Shown: positions 43,470-52,294, numbered from the stretch's first letter. The stretch is DNA of 64,000 bases from Streptomyces aureocirculatus (GCF_000720475.1 NZ_JOAP01000017.1:1-64000), one strand, 5' to 3'. The notes: generated by a model not told the origin, from the letters alone. A program made the numbers and translations.

Positions 43470-44513
43470 ATGACAGAAATCGACAACAAGCCCCAACGGG
43501 TGACCGGCGGAGCGGCGAACGCCGTCTCGGTACGGGGGCTGGTCAAGCACTACGGCGAGACCAAGGCGCTGGACGGCGTCGACGTGGACGTCCGCGAGGG
43601 CACGGTCCTCGGCGTCCTCGGGCCCAACGGCGCCGGCAAGACCACGCTCGTGCGCTGCCTCTCCACCCTGATCACCCCCGACTCCGGCTCGGCCTTCGTC
43701 GCCGGGTACGACGTGGTGCGCCAGCCCCGCCAACTGCGCCGCGTGATAGGCCTCACCGGTCAGTACGCCTCGGTGGACGAGAAGCTGACCGGCTGGGACA
43801 ACCTCTACATGATCGGCCGACTGCTCGACCTGTCCCGCAAGGAGGCCCGCTCCCGGGCCGACGGCCTGCTGGAGCGGTTCTCGCTCACCGAGGCCGCCAA
43901 GCGCCCCGCGCGTACGTACTCGGGAGGCATGCGCCGCCGCCTCGACCTGGCGGCGTCCATGATCGGCAGCCCGGCCGTGCTGTTCCTCGACGAGCCGACG
44001 ACCGGCCTCGACCCGCGTACGCGCAACGAGGTCTGGGACGAGGTAAAGCGCATGGTCGGTGACGGCGTCACCGTCCTGCTGACCACGCAGTACATGGAAG
44101 AGGCCGAGCAGCTCGCGAGCGAGCTCACGGTCGTCGACCGCGGCAAGGTCATCGCGAACGGCCGCATCGAGGAGCTGAAGGCGAAGGTCGGCGGCCGCAC
44201 CCTGCGCGTCCGCCCGGCCGACCCGGCGCAACTGCGCCCCACCGCCGCGGCCCTCGACGAGTCGGGCCTGACCGGCCTCGCCACCACCACCGTCGACGAC
44301 GAGACCGGCGTGGTCCTGGTGCCGATCCTGAGCGACGAGCAGCTCACGGCCGTCGTGGGCACCCTCACCGCGCGCGGCATCACGCTCGCCGACATCGCCA
44401 CCGAACTGCCCAGCCTGGACGAGGTCTTCCTGTCCCTCACCGGCCACAAGACCGGCGAGACGCAGGACGCCGCGTCCACGAGGGCCACCGACTTCGAGGA
44501 GGTCGCCGCATGA
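43470..44513 (+). CDS. ABC transporter ATP-binding protein, DrrA type
   Basis: ATPase of 347 residues. Walker A GPNGAGKTTLV, Q-loop in GLTGQYASVDEKL, signature YSGGMRRRLDLA, Walker B VLFLDEPTTGLD and an H-like switch are complete, and the C-terminal extension matches daunorubicin-resistance (DrrA) proteins. It energises the permease encoded next, whose start overlaps by four bases. ATG 43470 is preferred over ATG 43461 because neither has a ribosome site, while TTATGT nine to eleven bases before 43470 fits a leaderless transcript; ATG 43461 adds three residues. Substrate is a hydrophobic compound, unknown. A phased operator array precedes it. Confidence 0.9.
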   Translation: MTEIDNKPQRVTGGAANAVSVRGLVKHYGETKALDGVDVDVREGTVLGVLGPNGAGKTTLVRCLSTLITPDSGSAFVAGYDVVRQPRQLRRVIGLTGQYASVDEKLTGWDNLYMIGRLLDLSRKEARSRADGLLERFSLTEAAKRPARTYSGGMRRRLDLAASMIGSPAVLFLDEPTTGLDPRTRNEVWDEVKRMVGDGVTVLLTTQYMEEAEQLASELTVVDRGKVIANGRIEELKAKVGGRTLRVRPADPAQLRPTAAALDESGLTGLATTTVDDETGVVLVPILSDEQLTAVVGTLTARGITLADIATELPSLDEVFLSLTGHKTGETQDAASTRATDFEEVAA

Positions 44514-45367
44514 GCGCCACCACCACGGCCCCGGCGCCCCCCTCGGCGCCCGTCGAGAACCACGTCGGCAAAGCAGGCGCCGACACCCGCATCAGCCCGC
44601 GCGCCCATGTGCGGCACACCGCCGCCCTGGTCCGCCGCAATCTGCTGTGGATCAAGGCGGACATGGAGTCGATGATCGACGCCGTGCTCATGCCGATCAT
44701 CTTCACGCTCCTTTTCGTGTACGTCTTCGGCGGCTCGGTCGGCCAGTCGCTCGGCGGCGGCCGCGACGAGTACGTCCAGTACGTGATCCCCGGCCTCATG
44801 GCCATGATGGGGATGAACATGGCCATGGGCGTGGGCACGGGCTTCAATCAGGACTTCCAGACCGGTGTGATGGACCGGTTCCGGTCGCTGCCGATCGCGC
44901 GTTCCTCGGTGATGGTCGCGAAGATCGTGGTCGAGCTTCTGCGGATGCTGGTCGCCACCGCCATTCTGATGATCGTCGCGCTGATCATCGGCTTCTCCGT
45001 GGAGAGCATCCCGGGTTTCATCGCGTCCGTCGGTCTCGCCATGGCCTTCGGGGTGGGCCTGATGTGGATCTTCCTCACCATGGGTGTCGTCATGAAGAGC
45101 GCCCAGGCCATCCAGGGCATGGGCTTCCTGGTCCTGATGCCGCTGCAGTTCGGCTCGTCCATCTTCGCGCCGACGAAGTCCATGCCGGGCTGGCTCCAGA
45201 CGTTCACGGACTACAACCCGCTGTCGTCGCTCGCCGACGCGGCCCGTGGCCTGATGAACGGCGGCACGCCGATCGCACACGACGTGTGGGTGACGCTGAT
45301 CTGGTCGGTCGCCCTCACGGCGATCACGGCGCCGATCGCGATCCACAAGTTCCGCACCAAGACGTGA
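44510..45367 (+). CDS. ABC transporter permease, DrrB type
   Basis: Membrane permease of 285 residues of the ABC-2 family, six helices (MPIIFTLLFVYVFGGSVGQS; YVIPGLMAMMGMNMAMGVGT; GLAMAFGVGLMWIFLTMGVV), with the ABC-2 motif MDRFRSLPIARSSVMVAKIV in the coupling loop. ATGA overlap with the ATPase gene. Together they form an exporter for drugs or lipids. The gene ends ten bases from the convergent SARP regulator. Confidence 0.92.
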   Translation: MSATTTAPAPPSAPVENHVGKAGADTRISPRAHVRHTAALVRRNLLWIKADMESMIDAVLMPIIFTLLFVYVFGGSVGQSLGGGRDEYVQYVIPGLMAMMGMNMAMGVGTGFNQDFQTGVMDRFRSLPIARSSVMVAKIVVELLRMLVATAILMIVALIIGFSVESIPGFIASVGLAMAFGVGLMWIFLTMGVVMKSAQAIQGMGFLVLMPLQFGSSIFAPTKSMPGWLQTFTDYNPLSSLADAARGLMNGGTPIAHDVWVTLIWSVALTAITAPIAIHKFRTKT

Positions 45368-45377
45368 CCCCCTCGGG

Positions 45378-48300
45378 TCACAGCTCCGCCGAGGCGACGG
45401 CCTGCTCCCAGGTGAGGCCGTCGCCCTCGGCATAGGCGGCGGCGTAGCCCGCGTCGCCGAGCGCCGCCCGGGTGGCGCGCTCGGCGCTCCCCCGGATCTC
45501 CCGCTCCAGGGCCACGGGGACGTGGCCGGGCGGCAACTGGGCGTCGGCCACGGCGAGCAGATGGGCCGCGTCCGCGGCCCGGTCGGCGTCGTGGCAGACG
45601 AGCGCCCTGGCCAGGGTCGCGAGGTGCACGGCGAGCAACTGCGGCGCGACCAACTGCGCCAAGGGGTCGGCGGCCTTCTCGACGGCCTCGCGGGCCAGGC
45701 CGACCGCCCGCGCGTGCCGGCCGTCGAGAGTGTCGAGCCAGGCGTGCGAGCCGCACACGAAGCCCTCGAAGAGCGCGAAGCCGAAGGCCGTGAACTCCTC
45801 CTTCAGGCGCGCCAGTTGCTCACGGGCCTCGGCGGTGCGGCCGGTGCGGCAGAGCAGGCCGACGAGGAAGAGCCGGGCCGCGGGCAGCGCCCCGTTCAGA
45901 CGGTTCCCCGCGTCGCTCACGACCTGCCGCAGCAGCGCCTCGCCGCGCTCGGCCTCACCCGCCTCGACCAGGACCGTGCCGAGCCGCGCGGTCAGCAGGG
46001 ACACCTGCGCCCACGCGCCGAGCTCCGTCGCGTGCTCGATCGCCGCGCGGAAGTCGGCGGCCGCGTGCAGGTACGCGCCGCGCCGCTCGTGCGCCTCGCC
46101 GCGTGAGGACAGGGCCTCGGCCGTGCCCCAGGCGTCGCCGAGCCGGGTGTAGATCTCCAGGGCCTCGTCGGCGTCGCTGCGGGCGTCACCGGCCCAGTCG
46201 GTGCGGTTGGCGAGGATGTTGGCGCGCTGTTGCAGGGCGCCCGCGAGCTCCCAGGTGAAGCCGTACCTGCGGCAGGCGGTGACGGTCTCGTCGATGAGAC
46301 GGCGCAGCCGCTCCACGTCGCCGGTCATCAGGACGGCGAAGAACCACAGGCTGCCCGGGCTGCGGCAAGTCTGCGGCAGGCCCGGCCGGTAGGTGTCCCT
46401 GATGGCGTCCAGCTTCCGCGCGGCCTCGGGGGTCCGCCAGTCGGAGGGGTCCATGTCCATGCAGGACAACTGGATGAGGTGCACACCGCGCCGGGCCTCG
46501 ATGAGGAGCTCGCCGGACAGCGGGGGCGGGGTGTCCGTGCAGCGCGTGTACAGCGGGGCGGCGGGGGTGACGGGCGGGGCGAACGGGTCGGGGCCGAGGG
46601 CCATCACGTCCCTGGTCCAGTTACGTGCCTCCTGGCGCAGGCCGCGGATCAGCCAGAACCACGCAAGGGAGAGGACCAGGCACAGCGCCTCCTGCTCGTC
46701 GCGGGCGGCGACGGCGCGGCGCAGGGCGGTGCGCAGGTTCTCGTACTCCGCTTCGAACGCCGCGACGGCCGCGAGCTGCCCGTGCCCGCGCAGCTCCGGG
46801 TCGGTGGTCCTGGCGAACTCCCGGAAGTAGGTGAGGTGCGCCCGCTCCGCCGCGCCCCGCTCCCCCGCCTCGTCCAGGCGTTCGGCGGCGTACTCGGAGA
46901 CGGTCTCCAGGAGCCGGTAGCGCATCACGTCGCCGTGCGTGGCGGGCGCGGCGACGACGAGCGACTTGTCGACGAGGGAGCCGAGGACGCCGGCGATGTC
47001 GCGGGGGTCCACGCGGCTGCCCGCGCAGACGGCCTCGGCCGCCGCGAGGTCGCAGCCGCCCGCGAAGACCGAGAGGCGGCGCAGGACCGACCGTTCGGCG
47101 GTGTCGAGGAGGTCCCAGGACCAGTCGACGACGGCACGCAGGGTCTGCTGGCGCGGCAGCACCGTGCGGGCCCCGTTGGTCAGGAGCCGGAAGCGGTCGT
47201 CGAGCCGGTCGGCGATCTGGCGCGGGGTGAGCATCCGCAGCCGGGCCGCCGCCAGTTCGATGGCGAGCGGCAGGCCGTCGAGGCGGCGGCAGATCTCGGC
47301 GGCGGCGCGGGCGTCGTCGTCGACCCGGAAGCCGGGCCGCGCGGACGCCCCGCGGTCGGCGAGGAGCCGCAGCGCGAAAGGTTCCGGCAGCGGTTCGACC
47401 GGGTGCAGCAACTCGCCGGGAACGCCGAGAGGTTCGCGGCTGGTGGCGAGCACGGTGACCCCGGGGCACTCGGCGAGCAGCCGCGCCACGAGGCCCGCGG
47501 TGGCGTCGACGAGGTGCTCGCAGTTGTCGAGTACGAGCAGCATGCGGCGCGGTCCGCAGTGCTCGGTGAGCCGGAACAAGGGGTCGGCGGCCTTGCGTTC
47601 CGCCGCCGCGCGCAGCTCCTCCGCGCCCGCGCCCCGCAGCACCGTCTCGCGCGCGCCGAGCGCGGTCAGGACGGCCTCCGGTACGTCGTCCGGGTCGTCC
47701 ACCGGCGCGAGTTCGGCCAGCCACACCCCGTCGGGCACGGTGTCGGCGACCGACTCCGCGGCTTCCTGGGAGAGCCGCGTCTTGCCCGCCCCGCCGGGTC
47801 CTGTCAGCGTCACGAGCCGCGCCCGCCCCAGGTCGGCCCGGATCGCGCCGATGTCCCCGGCCCGCCCCACGAAGGAGGTGAGCCGGGCGCGGAGGTTGCC
47901 CTGGGCGGGGGTTCTGGCGGGAGGCTCCGCCCCGGCGCGGGGGGTTGCCGCTTCCGGGGCGCCGACGGGAGGGGGCGGGTCGGCGGCGCCCTCTCGCTTA
48001 CGGTCACGCCCCTGGACCTCGTCTCGTCCCCGGTCCGCGTCCCGGCCGCGGCCCCGGTCCCGTTCGCGGTCGGCGTCGCCGTCCGGGCGCAGCAACTCCG
48101 CGTGCAGGGCGCGCAGTTCCGGGCCCGGGTCGGTGCCGAGGCGGTCGGCGAGGGTGCGGCGTACGTCGTCGTACGCGGCCAGCGCCTCCGCCGTGCGGCC
48201 GACGTCGCGCAGGGCGCGCAGGCGCAGGGTCTGGAGGGCTTCGTCCAGGGGGTGGGTGTCGCACAGGGCGGTGAGCTCGGGGAGCGCCGAGTCCGCCCGG

Positions 48301-48800
48301 CCGAGCGCCAGGTCGGCGGCGCACCGCGCGCGCCTGGCGTCCAGGCGGCGGGCGGACCAGCGGGCCGCCTCCGCGGTGTGGTCCGGCAGGTCGGTGAAGG
48401 CCTCGCCGTGCCACAGGGCGAGGGCGTCGTCGAGGAGGGCGGCGGCCTTGGCGGGGTCGCCGTCGGCGAGGGCGCGGGTGCCTTCGCCGACCAGGCGCTC
48501 GAAGTGGTGGGCGTCGACGTCGTCGGGGGCGGCGCGCAGGTGGTAGCCGCCTTCGGTGGAGGTGACGGCGCCGGCGCCCAGGGCCCGCCGCAGCCTGCCC
48601 ACCAGGGCCTGGAGGGCGCCGGTGGCGTCGGCGGGGGGTGTGTCGCCCCACACCTGGTCGACGAGGAGGTGCACCGGGACGGTGCGGCCCGGGCGCAGGG
48701 CGAGTGCCGCGAGCAGTGCGCGCAGGCGGGCGCCGCCGACCGGCACGGTGGTGCCGTCGGGGCGCAGGGCCTGGGTCACGCCCAGAACGCGGTATCGCAC
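45378..48800 (-). CDS. SARP-type regulator with NB-ARC and TPR domains (AfsR-like)
   Basis: Large regulator of 1140 residues. Order: OmpR-like winged helix (1-95, with ALRPGRTVPVHLLVDQVWGD), bacterial transcriptional activator domain BTAD (96-245), a Pro/Arg-rich linker, an NB-ARC/STAND ATPase (P-loop LTGPGGAGKTRLSQEAAE; LLVLDNCEHL as the Walker B-like element; AIELAAARLRMLT), then helical TPR-like repeats to the end. Such proteins bind 11-bp-spaced heptamers and activate secondary-metabolite genes, gated by nucleotide. GTG 48800 is preferred; the frame stays open to 49433 but through a 51-bp minisatellite. It is convergent with the ABC exporter (10 bp apart), whose promoter carries such heptamers. 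Confidence 0.9.
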   Translation of the reverse strand: MRYRVLGVTQALRPDGTTVPVGGARLRALLAALALRPGRTVPVHLLVDQVWGDTPPADATGALQALVGRLRRALGAGAVTSTEGGYHLRAAPDDVDAHHFERLVGEGTRALADGDPAKAAALLDDALALWHGEAFTDLPDHTAEAARWSARRLDARRARCAADLALGRADSALPELTALCDTHPLDEALQTLRLRALRDVGRTAEALAAYDDVRRTLADRLGTDPGPELRALHAELLRPDGDADRERDRGRGRDADRGRDEVQGRDRKREGAADPPPPVGAPEAATPRAGAEPPARTPAQGNLRARLTSFVGRAGDIGAIRADLGRARLVTLTGPGGAGKTRLSQEAAESVADTVPDGVWLAELAPVDDPDDVPEAVLTALGARETVLRGAGAEELRAAAERKAADPLFRLTEHCGPRRMLLVLDNCEHLVDATAGLVARLLAECPGVTVLATSREPLGVPGELLHPVEPLPEPFALRLLADRGASARPGFRVDDDARAAAEICRRLDGLPLAIELAAARLRMLTPRQIADRLDDRFRLLTNGARTVLPRQQTLRAVVDWSWDLLDTAERSVLRRLSVFAGGCDLAAAEAVCAGSRVDPRDIAGVLGSLVDKSLVVAAPATHGDVMRYRLLETVSEYAAERLDEAGERGAAERAHLTYFREFARTTDPELRGHGQLAAVAAFEAEYENLRTALRRAVAARDEQEALCLVLSLAWFWLIRGLRQEARNWTRDVMALGPDPFAPPVTPAAPLYTRCTDTPPPLSGELLIEARRGVHLIQLSCMDMDPSDWRTPEAARKLDAIRDTYRPGLPQTCRSPGSLWFFAVLMTGDVERLRRLIDETVTACRRYGFTWELAGALQQRANILANRTDWAGDARSDADEALEIYTRLGDAWGTAEALSSRGEAHERRGAYLHAAADFRAAIEHATELGAWAQVSLLTARLGTVLVEAGEAERGEALLRQVVSDAGNRLNGALPAARLFLVGLLCRTGRTAEAREQLARLKEEFTAFGFALFEGFVCGSHAWLDTLDGRHARAVGLAREAVEKAADPLAQLVAPQLLAVHLATLARALVCHDADRAADAAHLLAVADAQLPPGHVPVALEREIRGSAERATRAALGDAGYAAAYAEGDGLTWEQAVASAEL

Positions 48801-48926
48801 GCCCCCATTGTCGCCGGTACCCGCGGTTGGGGGCCGCGCAGGGCCCATCCGTCGGCCAACGGGGGTTTGCGCTCCGCGCGGGGATGGGTGGGGTGCCCTC
48901 TGTGTCAACCGCACCGTAGGCCTGGG

Positions 48927-48969
48927 CTGTGCCCACCCGTTCCGCCCCTGGCGGACCAGTTGCCCACAG
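48927..48969 (-). repeat. 43-bp dispersed intergenic element, copy 4
   Basis: Exact reverse complement, base for base, of copy 1 at 29963-30005, 19 kb away. It lies in a divergent promoter region, so it is not simply a terminator there. Confidence 0.9.
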
Positions 48970-48984
48970 GGGGAGGGGAGAGGA

Positions 48985-49160
48985 GGGGCGGACAGCCGCC
49001 CGCAGAAGGGACGGGCGGGAAGCCGGGAGAGGGAGGCGCGGACCAGCCGCCCGTGGAGGGGGCGGGCGGGAAGACCGAGGGAGGAGGCGCGGACCGGGTG
49101 CCCGCAGAAGGGGCGGGCGGGAAGATCGAGGGAGGAGGCGCGGGCCTGCTGCGCGGCCGG
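48985..49160 (+). repeat. 51-bp tandem minisatellite
   Basis: Three full units at 48985, 49036 and 49087 and a partial one at 49138. Unit hallmark GCGCGGACC followed by CCCG and GGCGGGCGGGAAG. The period of 51 bases keeps all frames open, which explains long spurious frames on both strands. Confidence 0.88.
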
Positions 49161-49215
49161 GTGAGGGCGGTAGCCTCGCCGGAGTAGCGTGTTTCGGCCC
49201 GTACGAAGGAGCCGC

Positions 49216-50013
49216 ATGACCACCGCCCCCACCCGGAGCGACCGTCGGGTCAGCCCCGTCTTTCTCGGGATCGCCGCGGTCACCGCGGCCTCCGGCTGGG
49301 CGGCCTGGACCGGGTTCGCCGACAACCCGGGCTTCGCCGTCTTCCTGTTCGTGACGGCGGCCTGGATCGTCTCGCTGTGCCTGCACGAGTACGCGCACGC
49401 CCGTACCGCTCTGCACAGCGGTGACATCTCCATCGGCGCGAAGGGCTATCTGACCCTCAACCCGCTGAAGTACACGCACGCGCTGCTGAGCATCGTCCTT
49501 CCGGTGCTCTTCGTCATCATGGGCGGCATCGGACTGCCCGGCGGCGCGGTGTTCATCGAGCGCGGCCGCATCCGGGGGCGCTGGCGGCACAGCCTCATCT
49601 CGGCCGCGGGCCCGCTGACGAACGTGCTGTTCGCGGTCGTGTGCACGGCGCCGTTCTGGCTCGACGCCCTCGACGGCGTGCCCGACACGTTCCGCTACGC
49701 GCTCGCGTTCCTGGCACTGCTCCAGGTGACGGCGGCGATCCTGAACTCCCTGCCCGTCCCGGGCCTGGACGGCTACGGCGTGATCGAGCCATGGCTGTCG
49801 CTGAACATCCGCCGCCAGGTGGAGCCGTTCGCGCCGTTCGGCCTGCTAGCGGTGTTCGGCATCCTGTGGATCCCCGAGGTCAACCACGCGTTCTTCGACG
49901 CGGTGGACGCGATCCTGCGCGGCCTCGGTGTCACGGACTTCGATACATATTGGGGCCAGCGCCTCTACCGCTTCTGGCTGGGCACCCCGGACATCCCCAC
50001 GATCAACGGCTAG
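49216..50013 (+). CDS. Site-2 protease family (M50) membrane metalloprotease
   Basis: Multi-helix membrane protein of 265 residues. The zinc motif is LHEYAHART (HExxH) in the second helix; a further Asp ligand lies in SLPVPGLDGYGV within the conserved C-terminal helix, so both S2P signatures are present. Role probably intramembrane cleavage or a stripped family member; there is no PDZ domain. ATG 49216 is preceded by GAAGGA. Its neighbour encodes a two-helix peptide on the other strand; there is no obvious substrate gene. Confidence 0.88.
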   Translation: MTTAPTRSDRRVSPVFLGIAAVTAASGWAAWTGFADNPGFAVFLFVTAAWIVSLCLHEYAHARTALHSGDISIGAKGYLTLNPLKYTHALLSIVLPVLFVIMGGIGLPGGAVFIERGRIRGRWRHSLISAAGPLTNVLFAVVCTAPFWLDALDGVPDTFRYALAFLALLQVTAAILNSLPVPGLDGYGVIEPWLSLNIRRQVEPFAPFGLLAVFGILWIPEVNHAFFDAVDAILRGLGVTDFDTYWGQRLYRFWLGTPDIPTING

Positions 50014-50023
50014 CGGCCGGCGG

Positions 50024-50224
50024 CTAGTGGCCGGCGGCGGCCGTGGCCTCGTCCCGCTGCCGCAGGGCCTTCGCGCGGCGGGCGTAGTACCAGGTCATGT
50101 TGGACGAGAGCCCCGCGAGCAGCACCCACACGATGCCGAGCCAGCTCCCCTGGGCGAAGGAGACCACGGCGGCGGCGACGGACAGGACGCAGACGACGAG
50201 GGCGTAGAGGGCGAGGCGGGGCAT
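50024..50224 (-). CDS. Small two-helix membrane protein
   Basis: Peptide of 66 residues: LALYALVVCVLSVAAAVVSF and GIVWVLLAGLSSNMTWYYAR as two helices, then a charged tail RRAKALRQRDEATAAAG. An AGGAGCG ribosome site precedes the ATG at 50224. No family recognised. It lies 10 bases from the convergent protease gene. Confidence 0.72.
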   Translation of the reverse strand: MPRLALYALVVCVLSVAAAVVSFAQGSWLGIVWVLLAGLSSNMTWYYARRAKALRQRDEATAAAGH

Positions 50225-50307
50225 GGGGAGCGCTCCTGGGTGCGGCAATCCGGGTGGACGTACCGCACCAGTGTCCCCCATGCCCCGCACGGGCCCGTAC
50301 GCGGTGG

Positions 50308-51012
50308 CTAGACGTCGGTGACGCGCAGGCCCGCGTGCGCCTTGTAGCGGCGGTTCACCGAGATCAGGTTGGCGACGAGGGACTCCACCTGGTGGGCGTT
50401 GCGCAGGCGGCCCGCGAAGACGCCGCGCATGCCGGGGACGCGGGCCGCGAGGGCCTGCACGACGTCGGTGTCGGCGCGGCTCTCGCCGAGCACCATCACA
50501 TCCGTGTCGATCTCCTCGACCGACTCGTCCTGGAGCAGCACCGCCGACAGATGGTGGAACGCGGCGGTCACCCGGGATTCGGGAAGGAGCGCGGCCGCCT
50601 GCTCGGCGGCGCTGCCCTCCTCCGGCTTCAGGGCGTACGCGCCCTTCTTGTCGAAGCCGAGCGGGTTGACGCAGTCGACGACGAGCTTGCCGGTCAGCTC
50701 CTCGCGCAGCCCTTCGAGGGTCTTCGCGTGCCCGTCCCACGGCACGGCGACGATCACGATGTCGCTGCGCCGTGCGCACTCGCCGTTGTCCAGGCCCTGG
50801 ACGCCGTGGCCGATCCCGGCGGCGGCGGCCTCGGCGCGCTCGGCCGCGCGGGAGCCGATGATCACCTTCTGGCCCGCGCGGGCGAGCCGGTAGGCGAGGC
50901 CGCGGCCCTGGTCGCCGGTGCCGCCGAGCACGCCCACGACGAGCCCGGACACGTCGGGCAGGTCCCAGGGGTCCTTGGCCGGAGCCTTCTGCGCACTTTC
51001 CGTGGAAGTCAT
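50308..51012 (-). CDS. npdG: NADPH-dependent F420 reductase
   Basis: Soluble oxidoreductase of 234 residues (NpdG/Fno). N-terminal Rossmann fold with VGVLGGTGDQGRGLA and IIGSRAAERAE, then VDCVNPLGFDKKGAY and the C-terminal dimer helices. Transfers hydride between NADPH and coenzyme F420, supporting F420-dependent reductases in tetracycline-type and other secondary pathways. Divergent or unlinked neighbours give no operon. Confidence 0.9.
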   Translation of the reverse strand: MTSTESAQKAPAKDPWDLPDVSGLVVGVLGGTGDQGRGLAYRLARAGQKVIIGSRAAERAEAAAAGIGHGVQGLDNGECARRSDIVIVAVPWDGHAKTLEGLREELTGKLVVDCVNPLGFDKKGAYALKPEEGSAAEQAAALLPESRVTAAFHHLSAVLLQDESVEEIDTDVMVLGESRADTDVVQALAARVPGMRGVFAGRLRNAHQVESLVANLISVNRRYKAHAGLRVTDV

Positions 51013-51058
51013 GGTCAGACCCTACGTCCGCGCGCTTGCACCCGGCCGGACCGGTGGT

Positions 51059-52225
51059 TCAGTTCAGCAGGTGCAGCGGTACGCGCCGGAAGGTGATCGT
51101 CTCGTAGGCGCTGAAGTCCCCGGTCTCGTAGAGCAGTCCGAGGGTGTCCGCGTCGAGGCGGACGAGGTCGGAGTACGCGGCGGGCAGCCCGTCGACGGTG
51201 TGCGCGACGTGCCAGGTGGTGCCGCCGTCGTGGCTGGCGCGGACGCACATCAGGGCGCGGAAGCCGGGCTCGGCGGGCCCCGAGTAGAGCAGCAGGTCCG
51301 GGTCGCGGAGCTGGAGCAGGCTGCCCTCGACGACCGGCCCGGTGAGGCAGGCCTGCGGCCGGAAGGGTTTGGCGAGGCTCTCGCCGCCGTCGTGGGAGTG
51401 GGCGTCGGCGCGAGTGCCGGGGGCCGGCGAGTCGTTGCGGGTGTTGAAGTAGACGCGGCCGTCGGGGAGCTCGGCGGCAGTGGTCTCGTTGACGTTGACG
51501 TACCCGTTGGGGTTGTCGTCGACGTACCCGATGCGCCAGGTCTGGCCGAGGTCGTCGCTCAGCAGGCAGTGCCCGCCGTTGTACCGGCCCTCGGTGCCGA
51601 CGTCGCTGCCCGCGGGGGGCAGCGAGTGGTTGGCGGGCACGACGATCCGGCCGCCGCTCAACTGGATCGCGTGGCCGGGCGTGGTCGCGTACCACCGCCA
51701 GTGGGGCTCCTTCGTCTGCCGGGTGATCTCGCGCGGCGTCGACCAGGTGAGGCCGTCGTCGTCGCTGTGCTGCACCCAGACGCGGCGGCCGTCCGCAGCG
51801 GCCACCTCACCGCGCCGGATGGCGTTCTCGGTGGCCTCGGCGGCGTTCCTGATCTGTACGAGCAGGATCCGCCCGGTGGTGAGGACGACGGGGGCGGGGT
51901 TCCCCGCGAGGTCGGCGCCGTTGGCGCCGACGACCTGGAGCGGGCCCCAGGTGCGGCCGCCGTCGACGGACCGTCTCAGGACCACGTCGATGTTCCCGAA
52001 GTCCTCCTGCGAGCCGACGCGGCCCTCGCAGAAGGCGAGGACGGTACCGGAGTGCGTGACGACGACGGCGGGGATACGGAAACTCGCGTATCCCCCGTCC
52101 CCCGCGCGGAACGGAACGGATGTCTCCACCGTCACGGCCCGCTCGGCCTGATCGGCGTGCCCGGCGTTCTCGGCGTGCCCAGTATTCTCGGCCTGCTCAG
52201 TTTGCTCAGATTTACCCATTGACAT
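51059..52225 (-). CDS. Exo-alpha-sialidase (neuraminidase-fold) without signal peptide
   Basis: Six-bladed propeller hydrolase of 388 residues. Arg-Ile-Pro motif FRIPAVV (Arg about residue 50) and four Asp boxes: SVDGGRTWGP, SDDDGLTWST, SDDLGQTWRI and SHDGGTTWHV. These identify the GH33/BNR family, which removes terminal sialic acid. The N-terminus is unusual: MSMGKSEQTEQAENTGHAEN, a repeat-rich acidic stretch (residues 5-28) in place of a Sec signal, so the protein may be cytoplasmic or exported by another route. ATG 52225 has a GAAGAGG ribosome site. Alternatively a BNR-repeat protein without sialidase activity. Confidence 0.82.
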   Translation of the reverse strand: MSMGKSEQTEQAENTGHAENAGHADQAERAVTVETSVPFRAGDGGYASFRIPAVVVTHSGTVLAFCEGRVGSQEDFGNIDVVLRRSVDGGRTWGPLQVVGANGADLAGNPAPVVLTTGRILLVQIRNAAEATENAIRRGEVAAADGRRVWVQHSDDDGLTWSTPREITRQTKEPHWRWYATTPGHAIQLSGGRIVVPANHSLPPAGSDVGTEGRYNGGHCLLSDDLGQTWRIGYVDDNPNGYVNVNETTAAELPDGRVYFNTRNDSPAPGTRADAHSHDGGESLAKPFRPQACLTGPVVEGSLLQLRDPDLLLYSGPAEPGFRALMCVRASHDGGTTWHVAHTVDGLPAAYSDLVRLDADTLGLLYETGDFSAYETITFRRVPLHLLN

Positions 52226-52294
52226 CCGTGCCTCTTCCCCATCATGGGGGAATTCGCGGTGAACTCCCGCTGACGAATCTCCCGTTGAGGCAGT

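Larger units (their letters stand above)
48801..49215. other. Intergenic region with a repeat element and minisatellite
   Basis: 415 bases between the divergent SARP and M50-protease genes. It contains the 43-bp element (48927-48969) and a 51-bp tandem repeat (48985-49160). Several frames stay open because 51 is divisible by three, which makes spurious long antisense or upstream frames. Confidence 0.8.

Noticed and set aside
46230..49187. 985-codon plus-strand frame over the SARP gene, ending in 17-residue repeats
   Set aside because: Antisense shadow extended by the 51-bp minisatellite, whose length keeps the frame open.
48801..49433. Extended N-terminus of the SARP regulator
   Set aside because: The extra 211 codons run through the 43-bp element and minisatellite; the winged-helix domain begins at GTG 48800, which has a ribosome site.
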